In this document: in pieces, positions 8,388-17,167 of the stretch | How the letters are laid out: every line of letters starts with the position of its first letter | Numbering within the stretch: the stretch's first letter is position 1 | Source of the DNA: Acidobacteriaceae bacterium | GTDB taxonomy: Bacteria > Acidobacteriota > Terriglobia > Terriglobales > Acidobacteriaceae | Length of the DNA: 34,593 nucleotides | NCBI GenBank assembly: GCA_030041955.1 | Contig: JASIAO010000234.1 | Coordinates: 1-34,593 of the forward strand | Direction: 5' to 3' | The notes under the pieces: generated by a model | Told to the model about the DNA's origin: nothing | Database searches by the model: none | The model's input: the letters and a program-made list of their open reading frames with translations, nothing else | Made by a program: the position numbers and the translations under genes

Positions 8388-8462
8388 TGGTGGCCAGGGA
8401 CGGGATCGAACCGCCGACGCCGGCCTTTTCAGGGCCGCGCTCTACCACTGAGCTACCTGGCC
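8388..8462 (-). tRNA. tRNA-Phe (GAA)
   Basis: Read on the minus strand, all four arms fold. The acceptor GGCCAGG pairs with CCTGGCC. The D arm is GCTC/GAGC around AGTGGTA. The anticodon stem is CGGCC/GGCCG with loop CTGAAAA, anticodon GAA. The T arm is GGCGG/CCGTC around TTCGATC. The discriminator is A73 and CCA is encoded in the DNA. The length is 75 nt because the D loop is one base short. It separates an accessory-looking left region from the core region on its right. Confidence 0.96.
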
Positions 8463-8532
8463 GCCGGATGGAACCAGCGCTGTTGGGGAGCTGTCTGACT
8501 GCGGCAGGCACTGCCGATCGCGTCGCAACAAC

Positions 8533-8570
8533 CTTCGTCAGTATAACAAAGCAGTCCTGGCGGATCGGAT
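8533..8570 (-). promoter_or_regulatory. Possible tRNA-Phe promoter
   Basis: On the minus strand TATACT (8545-8540), preceded by TTTGT, resembles a -10 box about 70 nt before the mature tRNA 5' end. No good -35 hexamer stands at the right distance. Confidence 0.3.
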
Positions 8571-8649
8571 GCCCCTTTATCACTATCCCGCGCCCACCCG
8601 CGATACACTTGTGCCACTGAATTCAGCTCCTCCCCAGGAATCGAGGCTG

Positions 8650-10209
8650 ATGCCCCATCGTCGCGCCGCACGTCTGCTTACCCTGCTTCTCGCCGCGTCG
8701 CCCTCGTTCCTGTTTGTCCGTGCCGCTCCGGCAGCGCAGACCCGGCCCATCGCGGAAATGCGTACCGCGCATGCTCTCGACGAAGCGCGCCAGCAGGGTC
8801 CGGACGCTCTCTATGCTTTCTTTGCGCGCATGCCCAAGGGTGCCGATCTGCACGTCCACCTCAGCGGCGCTGTCTACGCCGAGACCTGGATTCACGAAGC
8901 CGCCGAGGACAACATCTGTGTCAACGCGGCGCAATTGCGATTCGATGCCGGCCATCACGCGCCCGATTGCCCCGCTGGCGAGTCCCCGGCCGCCGCCGTC
9001 TCCTCCGATCAGCATCTCTACGACGAGCTTATCGACGCGTTTTCCATGCGCAGCTTCATTCCCGTCACAGGCGACTCCGGCCACGATCACTTCTTCTCGA
9101 CCTTCGGCCGCTTTGGAGAAGAGGATGTTCATGCCGGCGAGTGGGTCGACGAGGTTGCCTCCCGCGCCGCCGCGCAGAACGAGCAGTATCTGGAACTGAT
9201 GGACACTCCGGATTTCAAACCCGTCGCCGCCGCCGCAGCAACACTCGGCTGGGATCCCAATCTCACCGAGTTCCGGCAGAAGCTCCTCGCCGATCCCGCA
9301 TTTCGTGAAAGTATCGCGAGCAATCGCGCAGCCTTCGATGGCATGCTGCGCCAGCGCAATGCCATCGAGCACTGCGGCCAAGCGGATGCCGCGCCGGCCT
9401 GTGCCGTCACCGTGCGATTCCTGTATCAGGTTCTCCGCGGATATCCCCCGCAGCAGGTATTCGCGCAAACCCTTCTCGGATTCGAGGTCGCATCCGCCGA
9501 TCCTAACGTCGTCGGCATCAACTACGTGATGCCCGAGGACGGCTACATCGCCATGCGCGATTACACCCTGCAGATGCACATGCTCGACTACCTGCATGGC
9601 GTTTATCCGAAGGTCCACATCACGCTGCACGCCGGCGAGCTCGCGCCGGGCCTTGTTCCTCCCGAGGGCCTCACCTTCCACATCCGGCAGGCCGTCGAGC
9701 AGGGCCACGCAGAGCGCATCGGTCATGGTGTCGACATCATGTACGAAGACCATCGCTGGCAGCTCATGCGGGAGATGGCCGACCGTCACGTAATGGTGGA
9801 AATCAACCTCACCAGCAACGCCGTCATCCTCAACGTCACCGGCAACGACCACCCCTTCATGCTCTATCGCAAAATGGGTGTGCCTGTCGCGCTCTCCACC
9901 GATGATGAGGGCGTCTCTCGCATCGATCTCACCCATGAGTATGTGCGCGCCGCCGTTACCTATCCGCTCACCTATCTCGATTTCAAGCTGATGGCGCGCA
10001 CTTCCATTGAGCATGCCTTCCTTCCGGGCGCCAGCCTCTGGCAGCGCTTCACGCCGGAGCATCTGGACGCCCCCGTCGCCGCATGCCGCGGCCAGTTGGG
10101 CAATGAAACGCCGGCAGGGATGTGTGCAACTCTGGTTCACTCCAGCGAGAAAGCGCAGCAGGAGTGGGAACTGGAGCGCAGATTTCACCAATTTGAGACA
10201 AGTTTCTGA
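8650..10209 (+). CDS. Secreted adenosine deaminase-family protein (ADGF/CECR1-like)
   Basis: 519 aa from ATG 8650 (GAGG 3 nt upstream, AGGA further up); a start at 8569 would place 27 residues before the signal peptide. The leader RRAARLLTLLLAASPSFLF suggests Sec export with cleavage near APAAQ. Every zinc and catalytic position of adenosine deaminases is present: HVHLSG (His68, His70), LHAGE (His327, Glu330), IGHG (His359), and STDDEG (Asp418, Asp419). The opening MPKGADLHVHLSGA and the insert between the first motifs resemble secreted ADGF-type enzymes. It probably deaminates extracellular or periplasmic adenosine or a related purine. The glycosyltransferase starts 22 bp downstream, so the two may be co-transcribed. 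Confidence 0.88.
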   Translation: MPHRRAARLLTLLLAASPSFLFVRAAPAAQTRPIAEMRTAHALDEARQQGPDALYAFFARMPKGADLHVHLSGAVYAETWIHEAAEDNICVNAAQLRFDAGHHAPDCPAGESPAAAVSSDQHLYDELIDAFSMRSFIPVTGDSGHDHFFSTFGRFGEEDVHAGEWVDEVASRAAAQNEQYLELMDTPDFKPVAAAAATLGWDPNLTEFRQKLLADPAFRESIASNRAAFDGMLRQRNAIEHCGQADAAPACAVTVRFLYQVLRGYPPQQVFAQTLLGFEVASADPNVVGINYVMPEDGYIAMRDYTLQMHMLDYLHGVYPKVHITLHAGELAPGLVPPEGLTFHIRQAVEQGHAERIGHGVDIMYEDHRWQLMREMADRHVMVEINLTSNAVILNVTGNDHPFMLYRKMGVPVALSTDDEGVSRIDLTHEYVRAAVTYPLTYLDFKLMARTSIEHAFLPGASLWQRFTPEHLDAPVAACRGQLGNETPAGMCATLVHSSEKAQQEWELERRFHQFETSF

Positions 10210-10231
10210 GACAATTCCTGAACGATTGCCG

Positions 10232-11506
10232 ATGAGAATCGTCTTCTCGACCTATGGCACGTTTGGGGATGTCAATCCCCTCGTCGCTTTGTGCCTCGAG
10301 CTCAAGCGCCGCGGCCACCAGCCCGTGCTCGCCATCCCGGAAATGTTTCGCCCCAAGGTCGAGCCGCTCGGCATAGGCTTTACGCGCGTGCGTCCCGATC
10401 AGGACCCCACCGACACGCGCCTCATCGCGATGATCTACGACATCAAGCACGGCACCGAAACCGGCCTCCGCGAATTCCTCTTCCCGTCGCTCCGCGAGAG
10501 CTATCAGGATCTCCTCGCCGCGGTTGAAGCCGATGGCGGCGCCGATCTGCTGGTCACCGGCGAGCTCGCTTACGCCGGCCCCATCGTCGCGGAGAAGACC
10601 GGCATTCCCTGGGCTTCCTACGTGCTCGCGCCGTTCTCCTTTTTCTCCGCGTACGATCCGCCCGTGCTCCCGCCCTATCCCACGCTGGCCCGCGTGCAGG
10701 AGTCCTTCCCGCCCCTCGGCCACGTGGTCGCGCGATTCGCGCGCTTCGTCACGCGCAAGTGGCCGGAGCCCGTCTACACGTTGCGCCGCGAGCTCGGGCT
10801 CCCCCCCGGCAAGGATCCCATCTTCGACGCGAAGCACTCCCAGCGCCTGGCCCTCGCGCTCTACTCGCGTGTCATGGGCGAGCCTCAACCGGACTGGCCG
10901 CCCTCCGCGAAGATCACCGGCTTCGCCTTCCACGACGGCGCGGGCGACGAGGGTGAGTTGCCGCCTGAGCTGGCGGCGTTCCTCGAGGCGGGTCCGCTGC
11001 CTCTGGTCTTCACCCTTGGCTCCGCCGCCGTGATGAATGCCGGCGATTTCTACGAGCAGAGCGCCGAGGCCGCGGAGATTCTCGGCCAGCGCGCCGTGCT
11101 CCTCATCGGCGCAGACGACCGCAATCTTCCCAGGCGCAGGCTCCCCGACACCATCTGCGTCACGCGCTATGCGCCTTATTCCAAAATCTTCCCCCGTGCC
11201 TCGGTGCTCATCCATCAGGGCGGCATCGGCACCACCGCGCAGGCCCTGCGCGCCGGCAAGCCCATGCTGGTGATGCCCTATAGTCACGATCAGCCCGACA
11301 ACGCGCGTCGCGTGCGCCGTCTGGGAGTCGCCGAAGTCCTCGGCCGTAACCAGTACAAGGCAAAGCCTGCGTCTCGGCTCATATGGAAACTGCTTTCAGA
11401 TAACACTTATCAGGCGCAGGCCAAAATCGTTGCAGCGAAGATCGTCGCCGACAACGGAGCCGTCGCCGCCTGCGACGCTCTGGAAGCCATGGTCCTCAAA
11501 TGGTAG
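10232..11506 (+). CDS. MGT/UGT-type glycosyltransferase (GT1-like)
   Basis: 424 aa from ATG 10232. The N-terminus MRIVFSTYGTFGDVNPL is the glycine-rich acceptor-domain start of the GT1/GT28-like family. The C-terminal donor-binding signature reads HQGGIGTTAQALRAGKPMLVMP, followed by HDQPDNARRVRRLG. These enzymes use a nucleotide sugar to glycosylate lipids, sterols or secondary metabolites in the cytoplasm. No clear Shine-Dalgarno precedes the start; it lies 22 bp after the adenosine deaminase-like gene, so translational coupling or a shared transcript is plausible. It ends 4 bp from the convergent comEC stop with no terminator between. The acceptor is unknown. Confidence 0.88.
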   Translation: MRIVFSTYGTFGDVNPLVALCLELKRRGHQPVLAIPEMFRPKVEPLGIGFTRVRPDQDPTDTRLIAMIYDIKHGTETGLREFLFPSLRESYQDLLAAVEADGGADLLVTGELAYAGPIVAEKTGIPWASYVLAPFSFFSAYDPPVLPPYPTLARVQESFPPLGHVVARFARFVTRKWPEPVYTLRRELGLPPGKDPIFDAKHSQRLALALYSRVMGEPQPDWPPSAKITGFAFHDGAGDEGELPPELAAFLEAGPLPLVFTLGSAAVMNAGDFYEQSAEAAEILGQRAVLLIGADDRNLPRRRLPDTICVTRYAPYSKIFPRASVLIHQGGIGTTAQALRAGKPMLVMPYSHDQPDNARRVRRLGVAEVLGRNQYKAKPASRLIWKLLSDNTYQAQAKIVAAKIVADNGAVAACDALEAMVLKW

Positions 11507-11510
11507 CTCG

Positions 11511-14264
11511 TTACTGCGCGGCCCAAACCGAGGCCTTCACGCTGTTGCCGTCCAGGTAGAACGTCGAAAGCCCCAGCAAGTCCGTCCGGTACGTCCGCAC
11601 GTGTGCCGCCTGTAGCTGCTCCAGCACCTCATGCCGCGGATGGCCGTAGAAATTCCGGTGGCCCACCGAAATTCCCGCCCACGCCGGCGCCACCGCTGCC
11701 AGAAACGCCGGTGTCGTCGATGTGCGGCTGCCGTGATGCCCCACCTTCAGGAAATCCGCATGCAGCCCTCCCCGCGCCAGCATGCGCTCCTCGCTCGGCG
11801 ACTCCGCGTCGCCCTCCAGCAGCGCCGTCGTGCGCCCATAGCGCATCTGCACCACCATCGAATCGTTATTGGTCGGGATCGGCCCCGGCTGATAATCCGG
11901 TTCCGGCGCAAGCACCCGCACCTGCACATCATCAAAATCGAATGTCTCCCCTGCCACATGATGCACGATGCGCGTGTGTATCGCGGCGGCCTCACTGAGA
12001 ACCGCATCGTAGAGAGCCGAATGTGGATTAATGCCGATCCACAGCGCGCGCGGGCGAAAATTCGCCAACACCGCCGGCATCCCGCCGATGTGATCGGCGT
12101 GAGCATGCGTAATCTCCACCGCGTCCAGCCGCCGAATGCCGCGCGACCACAACGCCGGCGACACCACGTCTTCGCCCACATCGAAGTTCGAGTCTCGCGC
12201 TCCCGGTGCGCTCCCGGTCAGCCCCGCCGGCCCCACAATCCCGCCTGCGTCGATCAGCAGCGTTTTCCCGTTAGGCGTAATCACCAGCAGGGAATCGCCC
12301 TGGCCGACATCGATGGTCGAAATCTCCAAAGCTCCCGCGCGATGTGTCACCGGCCGAGGCAGTGTGGCCGCCGCAGTGGCCAGCGCCAGCGCCGCAGCGC
12401 AGGCGACGATGGCGAATCGCCTGATGCGGATCAGCAGCAGAGCCGCCGCCGTAAGCAGCAGCGTGGCAGTGATGGCCAGGGGAACAGGAGCGGGAATTCG
12501 CCAGTCTCCCAGACGCATCGCTCCAAAGGCATGCACCAGCGCGCTGACTCCGCGCAGCAACAGCGCCAGCGCCATCCCGGTAATCATTGCAATCCTGGGA
12601 ACCGTCAGCACGAGTGCCAATGTGGCCAGCGCGAGCGGCAATAGAATCCCCAGCAACGGGACGATCAGGAAATTCACTGGCAGCGCCACTGCGGTGACGC
12701 GGTGAAAATACACCGCCATCGGCAGCGACATCAGCAGCTCAATGGCCATCGACGTCACCAGCAATTCCACGATGATCAGCGTCATCCGGACCCCGCGCGG
12801 AAAAAGTTCGTACGCGATGCGCCTGCCCGTGATCGAACGCAGCAACTCCGCCCAGGCCCGCAAGCTCACGCGAAACTCCGCAGCCAGGGGTGGCAAGGAG
12901 GGATCCAATGGCAGCAACCATAAATTCCGTGTGGCCTGCAAATACGGCCCGAACGTACGCTCGGCAGCGGGCACGGCAATACCCGCAACCGCCAACACGG
13001 ACAGCAGCGTCATCTGCAGTCCGGCTTCAAAGAGTGCCGCTGGATTCACTGCCAACATCACCAGCGCCGCGAAGCCGATGGCATTCATCGGCCGCCGCTC
13101 GCGCCACAGCATGCGCCCCGCCAGATACAGCGTCACCATCCAGAATGCGCGCTGCACCGGCTGCCCGAAACCCGTGAACAGCGCATACGCGAGCGATAGC
13201 GCAATAGTGGCGAGCGATGCGCCCGCACGCGGCAGCCGCAGCCGCCGCGCCATCCAAAAAATGAGGCCCGAGAAAATCGCCAGATGCATTCCGGAAACCA
13301 CCAGCAGGTGAAACGATCCCGTGCGCTCGAAGCCGGCGCGCAGTCGCTGCCCCAGCAGCGTGCGGTCTCCGGTCAGCATGGCTGTCAGCATCGCCGCGTC
13401 ATCGTGCGTCAGCCGCAGCGTTGCCGGAACCCACGCCGGCGCGGGCCCATCCGCTAGCGCTGCCAGTCGCTCGCTCGCATCCTGCTGCAGACTGTGCAGC
13501 CAGCACCAGAAGCCAGGTCGCTGATCTGTCGCAATCGCTGTGACGTTTTCGAGATGAGCGCTCCCCTGCGCGCTGATTCCCTGTTGCCGCAGCCACGCGC
13601 CCGCATCCCACACGCCCGGATCGAGAAACCGCTCCTCCGCGTGCATCTCCGCATCCCCGCGCAGCGCCTCGCCGCAGCGCAGAACAGGGAAGGCTGTGTC
13701 TGCCCCCGCATACAGCGTCAGGCGCAGACCCTCCGGAGTCGGCAACCGCTGCCCATCCACCGCAGCCACGCGCACATCAAGCTGCTGGCTCTGCTCCTCC
13801 CGTACCACATCGGAATACGGCGCCAGCGTCTCGATCCGGCGCACCGGGGAAATGCGGACAATCGTGCCCTCAATGGCATGCGTGGTTGCTATCCCTTCAC
13901 GCCGCGTCGCCGGAGTAGGCGCCGGTGTCGCCCAGGCGATGCGCGACAGCGGAGTATTCACCGGCGAACGCGGCTGCGTCTCCGCGCAAAACCCTCCCAG
14001 CAGCACACAAAGCGCCGTCGCTGCGCCAAGGGCCAGGCGCTCCGCGCGCAACAAGGCAACCAATGCCGTCACGAACAGGAGAATCACCGCAACGAGCAGT
14101 TGTCCGGGCTGCGTCCAAACGAATTTCGCCGCGAGTATCCCGCCCGCAAAGCAGATCGCCGCGAATAACGCCGGCGCGCGCGACACCGCGCTCATTCGCG
14201 CCGCCGCTTTCGATGGCGATTTCGTCCGGACGCTCGGCGATTGCTCGATGAGTGCAGCGGCCAT
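11511..14264 (-). CDS. comEC: ComEC/Rec2 family DNA uptake channel protein
   Basis: 917 aa, a full-length ComEC. An N-terminal membrane part with a DUF4131-like region leads into the competence domain, where GMHLAIFSGLIFWMARRL lies in the first conserved transmembrane block. Many membrane helices continue to about residue 630. The C-terminal metallo-beta-lactamase-like domain has IDVGQGDSLLV, the HAHADHIGG metal motif and KVGHHGSRTST. ComEC carries single-stranded DNA across the inner membrane during natural transformation. It is the last gene of the leftward valS cluster, 31 bp after rlmD. No other com genes are in the window. Presence of an intact comEC suggests, but does not prove, competence. 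Confidence 0.93.
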   Translation of the reverse strand: MAAALIEQSPSVRTKSPSKAAARMSAVSRAPALFAAICFAGGILAAKFVWTQPGQLLVAVILLFVTALVALLRAERLALGAATALCVLLGGFCAETQPRSPVNTPLSRIAWATPAPTPATRREGIATTHAIEGTIVRISPVRRIETLAPYSDVVREEQSQQLDVRVAAVDGQRLPTPEGLRLTLYAGADTAFPVLRCGEALRGDAEMHAEERFLDPGVWDAGAWLRQQGISAQGSAHLENVTAIATDQRPGFWCWLHSLQQDASERLAALADGPAPAWVPATLRLTHDDAAMLTAMLTGDRTLLGQRLRAGFERTGSFHLLVVSGMHLAIFSGLIFWMARRLRLPRAGASLATIALSLAYALFTGFGQPVQRAFWMVTLYLAGRMLWRERRPMNAIGFAALVMLAVNPAALFEAGLQMTLLSVLAVAGIAVPAAERTFGPYLQATRNLWLLPLDPSLPPLAAEFRVSLRAWAELLRSITGRRIAYELFPRGVRMTLIIVELLVTSMAIELLMSLPMAVYFHRVTAVALPVNFLIVPLLGILLPLALATLALVLTVPRIAMITGMALALLLRGVSALVHAFGAMRLGDWRIPAPVPLAITATLLLTAAALLLIRIRRFAIVACAAALALATAAATLPRPVTHRAGALEISTIDVGQGDSLLVITPNGKTLLIDAGGIVGPAGLTGSAPGARDSNFDVGEDVVSPALWSRGIRRLDAVEITHAHADHIGGMPAVLANFRPRALWIGINPHSALYDAVLSEAAAIHTRIVHHVAGETFDFDDVQVRVLAPEPDYQPGPIPTNNDSMVVQMRYGRTTALLEGDAESPSEERMLARGGLHADFLKVGHHGSRTSTTPAFLAAVAPAWAGISVGHRNFYGHPRHEVLEQLQAAHVRTYRTDLLGLSTFYLDGNSVKASVWAAQ

Positions 14265-14295
14265 GGCTATCGTCGCCCGGCCTGCTCAGGAATCG

Positions 14296-15591
14296 CTAAC
14301 CCAGCGTCAGATGTGCGACGCTTTCCAGATGAAAAGTCTGCGGAAACAGATCGACCAGGTGCAGACTGCCGAGGCGATAGCCGGATTCTAGCAACGCGGC
14401 GAGGTCGCGGCTCATCGTTGCCGGATCGCACGAAACGTAAGTAATGCGCAGAGGCCGCAGCTTTCCCAAAAGGGACCTCACTTGCGCTCCGAGCCCATCC
14501 CGCGGCGGGTCCGCGACTACTAAATCCGGCACAGGCTCCCGCCGTTCTGCGGCCTGACGGAGAAAAGTCGCCGTCTCCGCAGCGATCACGTGATGCGGGC
14601 GCCCGCGTGCCGCGCCGCGCAGATTCTCGCGCAGGTCGCGCACCGAGCTCGCCGCTACCTCGACCGCAGTTACTTCAGCAAATCTCTCCGCCAGTGGCGC
14701 CGAAAACAAGCCAACTCCGGCATACAAATCCCATGCGCATTTCCCGCTCTCGCCGCCCACCGCAAGCTGCACCAGAGCGTCGAGCAGGAAACGATTTGCC
14801 TGGAAAAACGAGCCCAGGCTCACGCGATATTCATGCGCGCCGCACCGGTATTGCAGCGCCTCTTCGCCTACATGCGCCACCAGCCGGCTCGCGCGCTGCG
14901 CCCGCTCCACAGAGAAGACCCCTGCTCCGACAAGTTCCGGCAGAAGTCCGCGCAGCTTCGGCCATATCTGCGTCAGCTGGCGTTTCGCATCATCTGGGTC
15001 GCGCTCCGTCCACAGGGCGATCAGCAGCGCCGACTCGTCCTCATTCGTGAACAGCTCAATCGCGCGCGCCCACTCCGCCAGGCCCAGTCCATCGCTCTCG
15101 CGATTCAGCTCCGTGATCGCGCGCTGCAAAACCGGCGCCGCAATCGGACACTCCGCTATCGGCAGATTTACATTCGAGTTCCGCCGCTTATAACACAACG
15201 CGAACGGATGTCGCTGCACGTGCAGCCGCACCCTGTTCCGATATCCGAACGGCTTGCTGGTGACCGCGGCGATCTCAGGAATTTCGCGGATTTTCGCCCG
15301 TTCCAGCGTCTCCCGCAGAATCGCCGTCTTCATCTCCACCTGCGCGGCGTAGTTTGCGTGTTGATAATGGCATCCGCCGCACGCTCCGAAATACTGGCAC
15401 CGCGCGGGAATGCGCACCGCGCTCGGCTCCACCACTGCCTCAATCTCAGCCGTGGCGTAGCCGCGCTTCTCCTCGGCCACGCGAGCCTCAACCGTCTCGC
15501 CCGTCAGCGCGAACGGCACAAAAACAGCCTTCCCCTCGACGCGCGCCAGCCCCGCGCCGCCGTAAATCATCTTCTCGATGCGCAGTTTCAC
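14296..15591 (-). CDS. rlmD: 23S rRNA (uracil-5-)-methyltransferase, RlmD/RumA type
   Basis: 431 aa. A TRAM domain opens the protein (KLRIEKMIYGGAGLARVEGK). Four Fe-S cysteines follow: Cys65, Cys71, Cys74 (CQYFGACGGC) and Cys148 (AECP). The SAM-binding motif is WDLYAGVGLFSAPLA, and DPPRDGLG, nucleophile Cys388 (YVSCDPATMSRDL) and general base Glu423 (HLESV) complete the active site. It methylates a uridine of 23S rRNA at C5; RlmD acts on U1939 in E. coli, but bacteria with one homologue can modify another site. The GTG start (15591) overlaps the stop of the previous gene as GTGA, and CAGGAG just before it is the ribosome binding site. Confidence 0.9.
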   Translation of the reverse strand: MKLRIEKMIYGGAGLARVEGKAVFVPFALTGETVEARVAEEKRGYATAEIEAVVEPSAVRIPARCQYFGACGGCHYQHANYAAQVEMKTAILRETLERAKIREIPEIAAVTSKPFGYRNRVRLHVQRHPFALCYKRRNSNVNLPIAECPIAAPVLQRAITELNRESDGLGLAEWARAIELFTNEDESALLIALWTERDPDDAKRQLTQIWPKLRGLLPELVGAGVFSVERAQRASRLVAHVGEEALQYRCGAHEYRVSLGSFFQANRFLLDALVQLAVGGESGKCAWDLYAGVGLFSAPLAERFAEVTAVEVAASSVRDLRENLRGAARGRPHHVIAAETATFLRQAAERREPVPDLVVADPPRDGLGAQVRSLLGKLRPLRITYVSCDPATMSRDLAALLESGYRLGSLHLVDLFPQTFHLESVAHLTLG

Positions 15592-16307
15592 TCCTGCCTC
15601 ATATAGAACAGGCTGAAGCGCGGCAGGTCGTGCTGCTCCAGCAACCGCTTGTGCAGAAATTGCTGCTCGATCTGCCGAATCTGCAGCGCCTGCATGCGCC
15701 TCCGGTACGGCGCAATTTCCCGCTCGCTCTGCTCGCGCAGCGCCGCCAGCTCCGCTTCAGGAGCCGTCGCCATCAGCGCCGTCAGCAACTTCTCTTCGAG
15801 CACCGTGAGCGTGCGCTCCAGTTCCTCGAGGTTCAGCGTGGACGTCTGCTCTCGCGCCGACTGCGCCAGCGCCATCAGCCGCTCCGCAATTTCCGTCGCC
15901 GTCTGCGCTGCGAGACCTGCCAGCTTCGCCGCCTTCAATTTCGAAGCCGCCTCGCTCAGATGCGCGGCCACACGCTCATGCTCCAGGCCAGCGCCCTCCG
16001 CATCGGCCTTTGATTTTGCCGTGCCCACCATGGCCTCGGCCATCTCTTCGGCTGCCGTCATCACTTCCTGCGCGCACCACGCCAGCCCGTTGATGCGCCG
16101 CACATTCGTGCGCGTTTTCCGCGCATCGTAGCGATCGAAAGCTGCGTCGATACCGCGCAGCACTGCCTCCAGTGGAATGCCCGCCTCTCGCCACGTCTCG
16201 ATCAGCGCCCAGTCCAGCGTGCTCAGCAGCAGAATCGATCCCCGCCGCTGCTGAAAGCGCTCCTCGATCTCCGTAAAGTAATTGAAGTAGTTTTCCACTA
16301 CACTCAC
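15588..16307 (-). CDS. Conserved-looking alpha-helical protein of unknown function
   Basis: 239 aa, not recognised. The first 75 residues are compact (MSVVENYFNYFTEIEERFQQRRG, then LLSTLDWALIETWREAGIPLEAVLRGIDAAFDRY). Residues about 80-215 are Ala/Glu/Lys-rich and likely form long helices or a coiled coil. There is no signal peptide or membrane segment, so it is probably cytoplasmic. It is locked into the operon by GTGA overlaps on both sides, its GTG start with the coaX stop and its own stop with the rlmD start. That implies translational coupling and a real gene. Its function cannot be inferred from sequence. Confidence 0.8.
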   Translation of the reverse strand: MSVVENYFNYFTEIEERFQQRRGSILLLSTLDWALIETWREAGIPLEAVLRGIDAAFDRYDARKTRTNVRRINGLAWCAQEVMTAAEEMAEAMVGTAKSKADAEGAGLEHERVAAHLSEAASKLKAAKLAGLAAQTATEIAERLMALAQSAREQTSTLNLEELERTLTVLEEKLLTALMATAPEAELAALREQSEREIAPYRRRMQALQIRQIEQQFLHKRLLEQHDLPRFSLFYMRQE

Positions 16308-17152
16308 GCGCCCGCGGCGCGTGTCTTCGCGGCTTCCGCCTGGCTGCGCGCCGCGCGATTGCGGTCCCCGGCGTGGTTACGGTCGTAGATCAGCCGCAGC
16401 CCTTCCAGAGTCAGCATCTCGTTCACTTCCGTGATGTACTTCGATTCGCGCGCGATCAGGTGCGCCAGTCCGCCCGTCGCCACGCACTTCGTTTCCGTGC
16501 CCAGCTCCGCGATCATGCGCTCCAGGATTGAGTCCACCAGGCCGATGTGACCCCAGAACAACCCAATCTGCAGATTGTCCACGGTGTTCGTGCCGATAAT
16601 CTTCGCCGGCCGCCGAATCTCCACGCGTGGCAGCCGCGCTGCCCGGGCAAACAGCGCTTCCGCGGAGATGTTCAGCCCAGGCGCAATCGCTCCGCCGAGA
16701 AATTCACCTTTGCGCGAGACCACATCGAAGTTGGTTGCCGTCCCCAGGTCCACCACAATCGTCGGCCCGCCGTACAGATGGAACGCGCCCACACAATTCG
16801 CCACGCGATCCGCGCCCACTTCGCCCGGATTGTCCGTCAGAATCGGCAGCCCTGTCTTCACGCCCGGTTCGATGAACAGCGGCTTCTGGTTGAAATACCG
16901 TTCGCAGAACTGGCGCAGGATCCAGTCGATCGGCGGCACTACCGACGCGATGACGATCCCGCGAATTGCTCCGCTCTCCACGCCTTCGCTCTGCAAGAGG
17001 CTGCGGACCAGAATCCCGTACTCGTCGGCCGTCTGCCCCTGCCGCGTGCTGATGCGCCACGTCGCGCGCAGTCCTGCCGTGAGTCCCTCGGGCGTCACCC
17101 CATAGAGTGCGATCACCGTATTGGTGTTGTTCACGTTCAGCACCAGCAGCAT
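16304..17152 (-). CDS. coaX: Type III pantothenate kinase
   Basis: 282 aa of the ASKHA fold, catalysing ATP-dependent phosphorylation of pantothenate, the first step of CoA synthesis. The phosphate-1 loop reads LNVNNTNTV (residues 5-13) where most CoaX proteins have D-x-G-N-T, so Asp6 is Asn and Gly8 is Asn. The rest is standard: TADEYG, SVVPP, GADRVANCVGA with Asp115 as the probable catalytic base, VVDLGTATNFD and GGAIAPGL. It starts 15 bp after the birA stop and overlaps the next gene. The changed loop is the only oddity; cofactor use may differ. Confidence 0.92.
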   Translation of the reverse strand: MLLVLNVNNTNTVIALYGVTPEGLTAGLRATWRISTRQGQTADEYGILVRSLLQSEGVESGAIRGIVIASVVPPIDWILRQFCERYFNQKPLFIEPGVKTGLPILTDNPGEVGADRVANCVGAFHLYGGPTIVVDLGTATNFDVVSRKGEFLGGAIAPGLNISAEALFARAARLPRVEIRRPAKIIGTNTVDNLQIGLFWGHIGLVDSILERMIAELGTETKCVATGGLAHLIARESKYITEVNEMLTLEGLRLIYDRNHAGDRNRAARSQAEAAKTRAAGA

Positions 17153-17167
17153 GGCATCTCCATTCTC

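Noticed and set aside
8623-10191. A 522-codon open frame on the minus strand opposite the adenosine deaminase-like gene
   Set aside because: It is a shadow of a gene whose plus-strand product has every catalytic motif; the minus-strand peptide shows no domain.
10049-11287. A 412-codon minus-strand frame opposite the glycosyltransferase
   Set aside because: Antisense shadow with Arg/Glu/Gly-rich sequence and no motif.
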